From NCBI GenBank assembly GCA_018644785.1, contig JABGPV010000119.1, forward strand, positions 1 through 15,192: DNA of 15,192 nucleotides, read 5' to 3'. Position numbers and translations under genes: made by a program. This document shows positions 1 to 6,733 of the stretch, in pieces (position 1 is the first letter of the stretch; the number at the start of each line of letters is the position of its first letter). Under the pieces are notes generated by a model. It did not search any database, was not told the DNA's origin, and worked only from the letters and a program-made list of their open reading frames with translations. Source of the DNA: Deltaproteobacteria bacterium (GTDB lineage Bacteria > Desulfobacterota > DSM-4660 > Desulfatiglandales > Desulfatiglandaceae).

Positions 1-81
1 ATTGAAACGGCGGGTTTCAAAGCCGTTTGGCGGGATACCTTGTACAAACCTGTTGAAAATGGCGTAAAGGCAGCCCAATGA
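1..81 (+). CDS. mqnC: 3' end of a radical SAM futalosine-pathway enzyme, probably MqnC (partial)
   Basis: Only the last 26 codons are present, in frame 1 and ending at TGA 79-81. The tail carries an AGF...RDTLY pattern, which I associate with the C-terminus of the CofH-like radical SAM enzymes MqnC (dehypoxanthine futalosine cyclase) and, less strongly, MqnE (aminofutalosine synthase). The stop overlaps the next gene's ATG by 4 bases (ATGA), so the two are translationally coupled. Because the next genes are deaminase, decarboxylase and prenyltransferase of the futalosine route, a pathway enzyme is expected here. The choice of MqnC over MqnE rests on a short tail and is uncertain. The catalytic CxxxCxxC region lies outside the window. 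Confidence 0.55.
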   Translation: METAGFKAVWRDTLYKPVENGVKAAQ

Positions 82-1247
82 CCCCCATCATTCACCGGGC
101 GCGCTGGATCATGACCGAGCCGGGACACTGGATCGAAAACGGCCGTGTCGTGGTCCGGGAAAACCGAATTCTGGAAGTCGGCGGGATGGGCGCCTCAACC
201 GACAATGACGGCCGGGTCATCGATCATGGAGACGGTATTCTCATGCCGGCTCTGGTGAACGCCCATACCCATGTCACCCTTTCGGACTCAGCAAGGCCTC
301 ATGCCTCTCGGGGGTTTATCAACTGGGTTGAACGGTTGATAAAAGACCGCGACCGCCAAAGCCCTCATGAAGCAGCCCAGACGGTTCATGACGGAATAGC
401 GGCGCTCAAAAATTCAGGCACGGGTCTGGTGGGGGATTTCGGCCCCCATATCCCGGTAGCCCGGGCCTTTGAAACAGCCGGTCTTGAGGCAACAGTCTGG
501 ACGGAAATCCTGGGCAATGACCGGGAACTGCCGCCACTGGCTGAAAACCACGAAACCATCCGCCATGCCTATGCGGGGCACGCCCCTCACACCACCAGCC
601 CGGCCCTGCTCAAAAGGGTTCAGGCTGCGGATACCCGTCTGGGGCAACGATTCTGCCTTCACCTGGCTGAATCCCGGGAAGAGATGGAATTCCTTATGGC
701 AGGCAAAGGGCTCTGGGCGGATTTCATGACCCGCATGGGCATCGATTTTTCCCGGTGGGAGTGTTTTGGAAAACGGCCCGTTGAGGCGGCCCTTGACCGG
801 GGATTGCTGGATCAAAACACCCTGGCCGTGCATCTCCTGGAAATCAACTTCAAGGAAATGGCAGCATTCGCTCAAACCGGCGCTCGCGTCTGCCTTTGCC
901 CCCGATCCAACTGGATGTTGCACCGGAAGTTGCCGAATATTGAGGGGTTCCTCAAGCTGGGTATTCAACCGGCCCTGGGCACCGACTCACTGGCATCGGT
1001 ATCCACCCTCAACCTCTTGGACGAAATGCGGTTTATCCATGACCGCTATCCCGGCCTGAGCCCCCATGTCATATTGGGGTTCGGCACCATAAACGGCGCC
1101 CGGGCCCTGGGTTGTCCGGATATGGGAACCCTTCAACCGGGAAGCCGAAGCGCCATGATCCATGTGGATCTGGCGGCCGCGAACGCAAAACAGGCTGCGG
1201 AGAGACTGGTAGCTACGGAAGACCTGAGAGTACACCCGATTTTTTAA
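78..1247 (+). CDS. mqnX: Aminodeoxyfutalosine deaminase (amidohydrolase superfamily, COG0402-like)
   Basis: This is a 389-residue cytosolic metal-dependent amidohydrolase, the normal length for the family. Visible landmarks are the beta-strand 1 metal motif NAHTH (H63, H65), an APH-T stretch near H171, metal-ligand H195 in LHLAES, a likely substrate or metal histidine at H252, the CPRSN loop near 274-278 and the GTDS aspartate D303. Context sets the substrate: it sits between a probable mqnC and UbiD/UbiA genes, and mqnB and mqnD lie in the same window. The expected reaction is therefore 6-aminodeoxyfutalosine to futalosine plus ammonia. The ATG overlaps the upstream stop by 4 bases and has an AAAGG-like ribosome site 7 bases upstream. 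Related deaminases (guanine, S-adenosylhomocysteine or chlorohydrolase types) share the fold, so the name depends mainly on neighbours. Confidence 0.85.
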   Translation: MTPIIHRARWIMTEPGHWIENGRVVVRENRILEVGGMGASTDNDGRVIDHGDGILMPALVNAHTHVTLSDSARPHASRGFINWVERLIKDRDRQSPHEAAQTVHDGIAALKNSGTGLVGDFGPHIPVARAFETAGLEATVWTEILGNDRELPPLAENHETIRHAYAGHAPHTTSPALLKRVQAADTRLGQRFCLHLAESREEMEFLMAGKGLWADFMTRMGIDFSRWECFGKRPVEAALDRGLLDQNTLAVHLLEINFKEMAAFAQTGARVCLCPRSNWMLHRKLPNIEGFLKLGIQPALGTDSLASVSTLNLLDEMRFIHDRYPGLSPHVILGFGTINGARALGCPDMGTLQPGSRSAMIHVDLAAANAKQAAERLVATEDLRVHPIF

Positions 1248-1271
1248 TCACACGCCGTAATGGAGAATATT

Positions 1272-2711
1272 ATGCCCTTTAAGAATCTTCAGGACCTGGT
1301 CAAAACCCTGGAATCCAAAAAACAGCTTGTTAAAATAAAAGAATCCCTGAGCCCCAATCTCGAAATAACTGAAATCACCGACCGGGTGGTAAAGCAAAAC
1401 GGGCCTGCCCTTCTCTTTCAAAATCCCACGAATTTCAGCTTCCCGGTACTCACCAACCAGTACGGGAGCCTTGAGAGGATTCAGACCCTATTTGATATTC
1501 AAGAACTGGATGACCTGGGCAGGCGCTTTACCCAGTTTCTGGAGATTGCGCCACCCAAGGGATGGGTGGAAAAATTAAAACTGCTTCCCAAACTCAAGGA
1601 AGCAGCCAACATATTCCCAAAATCCGTAAAACAAGCTCCCTGCCAGGAGATCATTAACACAGACAGTCCCGATCTGACCGTACTGCCCGTCCTCACCTGC
1701 TGGCCCGGGGACGGGGGCCCTTTTATCACCCTTCCCGTGGTCATCACCCGTCATCCAACAACGGGAAAACGAAATATGGGAATGTACCGCATGCAGGTCT
1801 ACGACAAAACCACAGCCGGTCTTCACTGGCATATCCATAAGGACGGGGCCGACCATTATCGGGAAAGCTCACCCAAAGAACCTTTTCCCGTGGCCGTGGC
1901 CCTGGGCCCGGATCCCATCACCACCTATTGCGCCACAGCACCCCTGCCGGATGGATTGGACGAGATCCTTCTGTCCGGCTTTCTGAGGCAAAAACCGGTG
2001 GAAATGGTCAAATGCGTCACCTGCGACCTGGAAGTCCCCGCCGAAAGCCAGTTTGTGCTGGAAGGATATGTCACCCGGGGTGAACTGAGAACCGAAGGCC
2101 CTTTCGGGGACCATACGGGGTACTATTCGCCTGCGGACAAATACCCGGTTTTTCATCTCACCGCCATCACTCACCGAAAAGACCCCATATATCCCGCAAC
2201 GCTTGTGGGATACCCGCCCATGGAAGATCAATGGCTGGGCAAGGTGACGGAGAGGCTCTTTCTCCCCCTCATCAAACAGCAGATGCCCGAAATCGTGGAC
2301 ATGAACCTGCCGGTGGAAGGATGTTTTCACAACTTGTGTTTTGTGAGCATTCAGAAGCGATATCCGGGGCACGCCCAGAAGGTGATGCAAGCCATCTGGG
2401 GCCTGGGGCAGATGATGTTCAGCAAGATGATTTTTATCTTTGACAAGGACGTGGATGTTCAGGATCTCTCGCAGGTGTTGTTTCACCTGGGCGGCAATGT
2501 GGATCCCGGCCGCGACATCACCATGGTCAAAGGGCCGGTGGATGCGCTGGATCATGCTTCCACCCTGCCCCATCTGGGGACCAAGATGGGCGTGGACTGC
2601 ACTGCCAAATGGCCCACCGAGGGGTATGACCGGGGGTGGCCGGAATTGCTTCAGATGTCACCGGATATCGTGAGTAAAATTGATAAAATCTGGAACCGGT
2701 TGGGACTGTAA
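1272..2711 (+). CDS. mqnL: UbiD-family prenylated-FMN decarboxylase, menaquinone (MqnL) role
   Basis: UbiD-type decarboxylase of 479 residues, the usual length for the family. The signature EGPFGDHTGYY (about residues 275-285), the preceding LEGY glutamate (about 265) and the N-terminal-half arginine region NMGMYRMQ (about 168-175) match the conserved Arg/Glu/Glu active-site elements that work with prenylated FMN. Its expected job is to decarboxylate the prenylated dihydroxynaphthoate. I use ATG 1272 rather than the in-frame ATG 1260, because a GGAG at 1262-1265 sits 6 bases before 1272 and would lie inside the longer version. It is the middle gene of a tight operon: 24 bases after mqnX and 2 bases before the prenyltransferase. 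No ubiX-type cofactor gene is in the window. A generic aromatic-acid UbiD is the alternative, made unlikely by context. Confidence 0.82.
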   Translation: MPFKNLQDLVKTLESKKQLVKIKESLSPNLEITEITDRVVKQNGPALLFQNPTNFSFPVLTNQYGSLERIQTLFDIQELDDLGRRFTQFLEIAPPKGWVEKLKLLPKLKEAANIFPKSVKQAPCQEIINTDSPDLTVLPVLTCWPGDGGPFITLPVVITRHPTTGKRNMGMYRMQVYDKTTAGLHWHIHKDGADHYRESSPKEPFPVAVALGPDPITTYCATAPLPDGLDEILLSGFLRQKPVEMVKCVTCDLEVPAESQFVLEGYVTRGELRTEGPFGDHTGYYSPADKYPVFHLTAITHRKDPIYPATLVGYPPMEDQWLGKVTERLFLPLIKQQMPEIVDMNLPVEGCFHNLCFVSIQKRYPGHAQKVMQAIWGLGQMMFSKMIFIFDKDVDVQDLSQVLFHLGGNVDPGRDITMVKGPVDALDHASTLPHLGTKMGVDCTAKWPTEGYDRGWPELLQMSPDIVSKIDKIWNRLGL

Positions 2712-2713
2712 TC

Positions 2714-3550
2714 TTGAAAACCCTTTTTTCACTCATTAAAATCGAGCACACCCTCTTTGCGTTGCCCCTGGCCCTTACCGGCGCTGTTCTGGGAGCCCGT
2801 GGGATGCCGACGATCCTTATTCTACTCCTCATGGCGGTGGCATTCACCGCCGCCCGGGCTTCAGCCATGGCATTCAACCGCATCGCCGACCGTCACCTGG
2901 ATGCACAAAACCCGCGCACGGCCGACAGGGAGATTCCGTCCGGGGCCTTATCCGTTCCCAAGGTCTGGTTGCTCATTATCGTGTCCATTGTGGTTTTCCT
3001 GGCAGCCTCATGGACCATCAACCCCCTGTGCGGAAAACTGGCGCCTTTCGCCCTGGTGGTACTTCTGGGATACTCCTATACCAAACGATTCACACCCTTT
3101 TGCCACTATCTTCTCGGGCTGGCCCTGGGCATGGCCCCCGTGGCCGGGTGGATCGCCGTGACGGGAACAATCGCTCCGGCCCCGATGGTTCTGGGTTTGG
3201 GCGTCATCTTCTGGACCGCGGGATTTGACACCCTTTACGCCTGCCAGGACGTTGAATTTGACCGGAACATGGGGCTTCATTCCATTCCCGCCCGGTTCGG
3301 AACGAAAAAGGCACTGAAAATAGCGGCATTAAGCCATATGGCGGCATTTCTATTGTTTATTCTGGCAGGCGCTCTGGCATCACTGGGCCCGGGTTTCTAT
3401 GTGCTTTCAATCATCACCGGAACGCTTCTGATCTGGGAACACCGGCTCATCACACCTGACGATCTCACACGTCTGGACATGGCCTTCTTCAGGGTCAACA
3501 GCCTGGTGTCGGCAAGCCTTCTGCTGGCGGTTATTGCGGGGTTGTTCTAA
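2714..3550 (+). CDS. mqnP: UbiA-family polyprenyltransferase, menaquinone (MqnP) role
   Basis: A 278-residue multi-pass membrane prenyltransferase. Both Asp-rich motifs that bind Mg2+-prenyl diphosphate are present: N55-R-I-A-D59-x3-D63 on the first cytosolic loop, and D172-x6-D179-x3-D183 followed by GLHSIP (187-192) on the second. About eight hydrophobic segments surround them. In a futalosine operon the expected acceptor is 1,4-dihydroxy-6-naphthoate, and the product goes to the adjacent UbiD enzyme. The start is TTG, 2 bases after the upstream stop. No ATG or GTG occurs nearby in frame, and the encoded start (LIKIEHTLFALPLA) matches the family N-terminus. It probably relies on translational coupling. 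It ends 17 bases from the convergent aminotransferase. A 4-hydroxybenzoate-type UbiA would look alike; context favours menaquinone. Confidence 0.84.
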   Translation: MKTLFSLIKIEHTLFALPLALTGAVLGARGMPTILILLLMAVAFTAARASAMAFNRIADRHLDAQNPRTADREIPSGALSVPKVWLLIIVSIVVFLAASWTINPLCGKLAPFALVVLLGYSYTKRFTPFCHYLLGLALGMAPVAGWIAVTGTIAPAPMVLGLGVIFWTAGFDTLYACQDVEFDRNMGLHSIPARFGTKKALKIAALSHMAAFLLFILAGALASLGPGFYVLSIITGTLLIWEHRLITPDDLTRLDMAFFRVNSLVSASLLLAVIAGLF

Positions 3551-3567
3551 TTCGGGAATTAACCTCT

Positions 3568-4785
3568 TTACACCTGTTTTGTATCGTTCAGGATTTCGTT
3601 CACGAGACCTGCAAGTCTTCTAATACCTTCCTCAATTTGTCCTTCAGGCACATAACTGTAGCACAGCCGCATATGTTCTTTTCCGCTCCGATCGTGGTAA
3701 AAAGCAGGGCCCGCGCCATATGCAATGGAAATTTCCTCAATTGATTTTGGCAAAAGCACTTCTGTATCAATGTCCTTTGGGAAGGTAACCCACGTATAAA
3801 AACCGCCATATGGTTCTGTCCAGTGGGCACTTTTTGGGAAATAATTCTCCATGGCGGCCAACATGATATCTCTTTTCCGGCGATAAATCTTAACAGCACG
3901 GGACCTCTGCCGTTCTATCAGCTTTTTCGTAACAAAATCCAGAGCCGTATATTGTCCGATGGTAGAAGCACATTGATCCTGACCCTGTTTGGCCAATGCC
4001 AATCTCCCGATGAACTCCTCCTGAGCGGTAACCCAGCCGATGCGCACCCCTGGATTAAATATTTTGGAAAAGGTATTGATAAACAAAACATTTTCCGGAT
4101 CCAAAGACACCAGGGTCGGTGGTGCCTGACCCTCAAACCGCAGATCCCGATAAGCGGCATCTTCTATGATGGGCACACCATATTCATGTGCGATTTCAAC
4201 AATTCTTTTTCGCCGGTTTTCCGGGAGGGTCACTCCAGAAGGGTTTTGAAACGAAGGCACAAGGTAGATAAATTTGGGCCGTACGCTTTGACCCTTCAAT
4301 TCATCAAGGGTCGATTTAAGGGCATCCGGCCGCATTCCCTTTTCATCCAGGGGAACACCGGCAAAATGGCCTTGATACGTCCTGACCACATGTAGAGCGG
4401 CAAGATATGCCGGCTCCCCTACAATCACCGTATCGCCGGGATCCAGCAGAACCTTGCAGATCAGATCCAGAGCCGCAATGCCCCCTGTGGTAACCAGGCA
4501 TTCATCCACTCTCGTGGGCCTGCCAAACCGGGTCATATTTTCCGCTAGCCATTCCCTGAAAGAACCGATACCCTCCACCGGCCCATATCCCAGTGCGTCC
4601 TTTCCCTTCTGAGCAAAAACCGTTTCAAAAGATTCCCTGATTTCCTCGAGGAGAAAAACATCCGGATCCGGAAGCCCACCGGCGAAGGAAATGACTTCAG
4701 GCTTTTCAGCCAGTTTCAACATTTCAGAGACATCTGAATGTCCCATTGAAGCGATACGGCTGGCGTAAAGGGTGTCCCATTTCAT
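3568..4785 (-). CDS. PLP-dependent fold-type I aminotransferase (2-aminoadipate/LysN-like, COG1167 domain without HTH)
   Basis: A 405-residue soluble aminotransferase. The PLP lysine is K241 in TFSKIFNPGVRIGW. Supporting cofactor and substrate residues are N181 in the FQNPSG motif, D209 and Y212 in IIEDAAY, R248 in the PGVRIGW stretch and the carboxylate-binding R373 in MRLCYSYV. The N-terminal SFAGGLPDPDVF segment is typical of the LysN/ARO8/2-aminoadipate group and of MocR effector domains, but no N-terminal winged helix is present, so this is an enzyme rather than a MocR regulator. The substrate cannot be read from sequence; aromatic, branched-chain or 2-aminoadipate donors are all possible. 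A GAGG ribosome site lies about 10 bases before the ATG. It is convergent with the prenyltransferase gene and not part of the menaquinone operon. Confidence 0.85.
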   Translation of the reverse strand: MKWDTLYASRIASMGHSDVSEMLKLAEKPEVISFAGGLPDPDVFLLEEIRESFETVFAQKGKDALGYGPVEGIGSFREWLAENMTRFGRPTRVDECLVTTGGIAALDLICKVLLDPGDTVIVGEPAYLAALHVVRTYQGHFAGVPLDEKGMRPDALKSTLDELKGQSVRPKFIYLVPSFQNPSGVTLPENRRKRIVEIAHEYGVPIIEDAAYRDLRFEGQAPPTLVSLDPENVLFINTFSKIFNPGVRIGWVTAQEEFIGRLALAKQGQDQCASTIGQYTALDFVTKKLIERQRSRAVKIYRRKRDIMLAAMENYFPKSAHWTEPYGGFYTWVTFPKDIDTEVLLPKSIEEISIAYGAGPAFYHDRSGKEHMRLCYSYVPEGQIEEGIRRLAGLVNEILNDTKQV

Positions 4786-4853
4786 TTTGTCTATTCCTCA
4801 GATTTATAAGTGTGCTTTTTCAGTCAGCATTAATGCGGGTGTTCACCGGGGAT

Positions 4854-5255
4854 TCATGGATGCGACGCCATATATTCGGTAACCGCTTGAGAGAGAAGGC
4901 CTGATCTGCTTGAGCCATACCGTTTGGCGTATTGGTCAACGGTTCTTATCAGCCTTTCAGGCATGGTAATGTTGATCCGTTTAGATTTTAACGAGAGCTT
5001 GCTCATATCGACTTCAACCAAAGCCCAGAAACCTTCTTTAAAATCAGGATTATCCTTATGCGCCTCGATGTCGGAGGGCGCAGGGACCGGTTCGGAATCA
5101 ATTAACAGGCCCTCAATATGACATTCAGCCGCCTCCTGGGCCATATTGATGGCTTCCTCTATTGTTGATCCAGCGGAAAAACAACCCGGAAGATCTGGAA
5201 TGGAAACACCATAATCGGATGCTTGATCTTTATGAATTACAATAGGGTATCTCAT
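4854..5255 (-). CDS. hicB: HicB-type antitoxin with C-terminal ribbon-helix-helix
   Basis: A 133-residue antitoxin and autorepressor. Residues 1-60 form the partial RNase H-like HicB domain (YPIVIHKD...YGVSIPDLPGCFSAGSTIEEA...A), with the typical PDLPGC and S-x-G-x-T-x-EEA pattern. Residues about 92-131 (KRINITMPERLIRTVDQYAKRYG) look like a ribbon-helix-helix/CopG DNA-binding segment. HicB neutralises HicA and, in characterised systems, the complex represses its own promoter. The ATG is 3 bases after the hicA stop. A strong GGAGGT ribosome site overlaps the last hicA codons and stop, 5 bases before the ATG, so the pair is coupled. A matching palindromic operator candidate lies at the hicA start. 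Confidence 0.92.
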   Translation of the reverse strand: MRYPIVIHKDQASDYGVSIPDLPGCFSAGSTIEEAINMAQEAAECHIEGLLIDSEPVPAPSDIEAHKDNPDFKEGFWALVEVDMSKLSLKSKRINITMPERLIRTVDQYAKRYGSSRSGLLSQAVTEYMASHP

Positions 5256-5258
5256 GAT

Positions 5259-5447
5259 CTACCTCCAATCCCATCCTGCCTGCCTATAAATATTTCTTAA
5301 AGTTCCCATCGCAATATCCCTCCTGGGATGGGGAACAGTCACCTTACCCGGTTTTCGGGGATGTTTGAATTGACGGTGATCACCTTTGGTATGATGAAGC
5401 AACCATCCATCATCCTGCAATTTTTTGAGAATTTGCCGACTATTCAT
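5259..5447 (-). CDS. hicA: HicA-type mRNA interferase toxin
   Basis: A 62-residue toxin with the double-stranded-RNA-binding-like HicA fold. It reads NSRQILKKLQDDGW at the N-terminus, then the conserved TKGDHRQFKHP block, then VTVPHPRRDIAMGTLRNIYRQAG. H24 in GDH is at the position of the catalytic histidine of HicA ribonucleases. It cleaves mRNA when the antitoxin is lost (known for the family). I start at ATG 5447 rather than the in-frame ATG at 5465. The HicA family begins at NSRQIL, and the six extra residues would be encoded by the palindrome and predicted -10 of the promoter. No ribosome site precedes 5447, which fits near-leaderless initiation. The gene is transcribed first, before hicB. 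Confidence 0.9.
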   Translation of the reverse strand: MNSRQILKKLQDDGWLLHHTKGDHRQFKHPRKPGKVTVPHPRRDIAMGTLRNIYRQAGWDWR

Positions 5448-5450
5448 AGC

Positions 5451-5467
5451 GTGTGTACCATACACAC
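5451..5467. promoter_or_regulatory. Palindromic operator candidate for HicAB
   Basis: A perfect 7-base inverted repeat, GTGTGTA and TACACAC, with a 3-base spacer (17 bp in all). It sits immediately before the hicA start and covers the predicted -10 hexamer. Ribbon-helix-helix HicB proteins bind short palindromes in their own promoter (known for the family). Assignment to this HicB is inferred from position. Confidence 0.6.
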
Positions 5468-5485
5468 CGAAGCCGAGAATGTAAA
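5457..5485 (-). promoter_or_regulatory. Predicted sigma70-type promoter of hicAB
   Basis: Reading the minus strand, a -35 TTTACA (5480-5485, 5 of 6 to consensus) and a -10 TATGGT (5457-5462, 4 of 6) are separated by exactly 17 bases. Transcription would start around 5450-5451, only a few bases before ATG 5447. The -10 lies inside the palindrome, so occupancy of the palindrome would block RNA polymerase. Confidence 0.5.
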
Positions 5486-5493
5486 GACTTGCT

Positions 5494-5892
5494 TCAAGCC
5501 CCGCTGTTTATGAGCGAGACCTGATCATTGAGGGTCCATAGGTCGTATAGATACCCAAGACCGAAGATGCCGCCCGTTAGCAGGTACACGAATCCTGACA
5601 ACCACTTTCCCATATAAAACCGGTGGATGCCGAATAATCCGAGAAAGGTGAGCAGAATCCAGGTAACGGTGTAGTCGAGATCTCCTTTTTGGTACCTGAA
5701 ATCCGCCAGACGGTCCATGGACGGGATGAGAAAAAGATCGATAATCCAGCCGATAAAAAATAGCCCCAGAGTAAAAAACCAAATGGTTCCCGTAACGGGT
5801 TTACCGTAGTAAAACCGATGGGATCCGGTGAAACCGAAAATCCAAAGGATGTAGCCGATAGACTTGAGATGGGTATCGTTTGATTGATCCAT
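5494..5892 (-). CDS. Tandem TM2-domain membrane protein
   Basis: A 132-residue inner-membrane protein made of two TM2 units. Each unit has a G-x-HRFYxGK motif (GSHRFYYGK 23-31, GIHRFYMGK 88-96) followed by a glycine-rich hydrophobic hairpin and a YLYDL/WIIDL-type aspartate (D52, D117). Four membrane segments are likely, at about 11-22, 35-55, 75-90 and 98-118. TM2 domains have no firmly established biochemical role, and I assign none. The start is ATG 5892: an AGGAG ribosome site lies 8 bases before it, whereas the longer TTG reading at 5910 would swallow that site. It lies 80 bases downstream of the response regulator on the same strand and may be read through from it. Confidence 0.85.
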   Translation of the reverse strand: MDQSNDTHLKSIGYILWIFGFTGSHRFYYGKPVTGTIWFFTLGLFFIGWIIDLFLIPSMDRLADFRYQKGDLDYTVTWILLTFLGLFGIHRFYMGKWLSGFVYLLTGGIFGLGYLYDLWTLNDQVSLINSGA

Positions 5893-5967
5893 GGGTTTTT
5901 CTCCTATCAAGATTAGACTTGAGCCTGCCCTTCTGCACGGTATTCTTTATCCATAGTTTTTGCCATA

Positions 5968-5995
5968 CCGAATCAGTTACCGCCCTCTGATTCAG
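5968..5995 (-). other. Hairpin at the 3' end of the response regulator gene
   Basis: GAATCAG (5970-5976) and CTGATTC (5987-5993) form a perfect 7-base stem around a 10-base loop. The stem extends by one G.U and one C-G pair on the minus-strand transcript. It contains the stop codon of the response regulator. No T-run follows, so it is not a classical terminator. It may stabilise the mRNA end or lower read-through into the TM2 gene. Confidence 0.3.
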
Positions 5996-6716
5996 GATCA
6001 TGGTTAAAAATATAACCCACGGATCGAAGGCTTTTGAAATAGACGGGTTTTTTGGGGTTTTCCTCAAAATACTTACGAAACCGCACAATGAAATTATCCA
6101 CGGTGCGGGTGGTGGTTCCCTTTTCATATCCCCAGCCGGTTTCCAGGAGTTCGCTTCTTGTAAGGGGTTTACCCTGATGGGCGATGAAAATTTTTAGAAG
6201 TCTGGCCTCCTGATCGGTCAGGTTGATCCGACCGGATGGGCATTTGGCAATCAAAGTTTCAAAATCGATGCGATTGGGGCCGAATTTGTAAACCCGTGGA
6301 TCCGGTGAGAAGCCATTCCCATTCAAATTCGATTCTCCCCGGGACCACCCTCCCCGGGTCAAAAGTCGCTCCACTCGAAGTAAAAACTCCTCCAGGTTAA
6401 AGGGCTTTGCAAGATAATCATCCACACCGCAGGAAAAGCCCTTTATCTTGTCATCGGAATCCCCTCTGGCGGACAGAATCAAAACCGGGAGCCGTTCGTC
6501 TTCCCGGCGGATATGCCGCAACACCGAAAACCCGTCAAGCTCAGGAAGCATGATGTCCAGCACCATCAATTCCGGCTGCCATTCTTTCCATTTCTGAAGA
6601 GCTGAAACGCCGTCAGCCGACACCTTTACATCATATCCTTTAAGGGACAGGTTAAGTTTTAGTCCTTCAGCCAGGTGGGCCTCGTCTTCCACCACCAGGA
6701 TCTTTTTTTTCCCCAT
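5973..6716 (-). CDS. OmpR/PhoB-family response regulator
   Basis: A 247-residue cytosolic two-component transcription factor. The receiver domain (about 1-120) starts KKILVVEDE with acidic pocket residues E10 and D11, phosphoacceptor D54 in VLDIMLPELDG, a serine (S82) at the switch Ser/Thr position, and K104 in the AKPF motif. After a linker of about 25 residues, the C-terminal winged helix (about 150-240) shows DQEARLLKIFIAHQGKPLTRSELLETGWG and RTVDNFIVRFRKYFE...RSVGYIF, typical of OmpR DNA-binding domains. ATG 6716 is preferred over GTG 6728 because a G-rich GGGGGA precedes it. It follows the histidine kinase gene by about 17 bases, so the two form a kinase-first operon. The target genes are not identifiable from sequence; the TM2 protein and the divergent radical SAM gene are the natural candidates. 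Confidence 0.93.
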   Translation of the reverse strand: MGKKKILVVEDEAHLAEGLKLNLSLKGYDVKVSADGVSALQKWKEWQPELMVLDIMLPELDGFSVLRHIRREDERLPVLILSARGDSDDKIKGFSCGVDDYLAKPFNLEEFLLRVERLLTRGGWSRGESNLNGNGFSPDPRVYKFGPNRIDFETLIAKCPSGRINLTDQEARLLKIFIAHQGKPLTRSELLETGWGYEKGTTTRTVDNFIVRFRKYFEENPKKPVYFKSLRSVGYIFNHDPESEGGN

Positions 6717-6733
6717 GTTCCCCCGCACACCCG

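Noticed and set aside
414..968. 184-codon minus-strand open frame inside mqnX
   Set aside because: It is fully antisense to a gene with clear family motifs, and its translation has no recognisable domain.
1869..2573. 234-codon minus-strand open frame inside the UbiD gene
   Set aside because: Antisense shadow of a well-supported gene in GC-rich codons. The His/Gln-rich translation looks non-coding.
3548..3561. TAATTC-GG-GAATTA palindrome between the convergent prenyltransferase and aminotransferase genes as a bidirectional terminator
   Set aside because: The stem is short and AT-rich with only a 2-base loop and no clear T-run. It cannot be supported as a terminator.
3823..4395. 190-codon plus-strand open frame inside the aminotransferase gene
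   Set aside because: Antisense shadow of a gene with a complete set of PLP-binding residues.
3568..4785. MocR-type regulator for the aminotransferase-like gene
   Set aside because: The protein begins directly with the aminotransferase fold and has no N-terminal GntR winged helix.
4800..4853. Terminator downstream of hicB
   Set aside because: Only a 4-base stem (GGTG/CACC) without a T-run is present, too weak to call.
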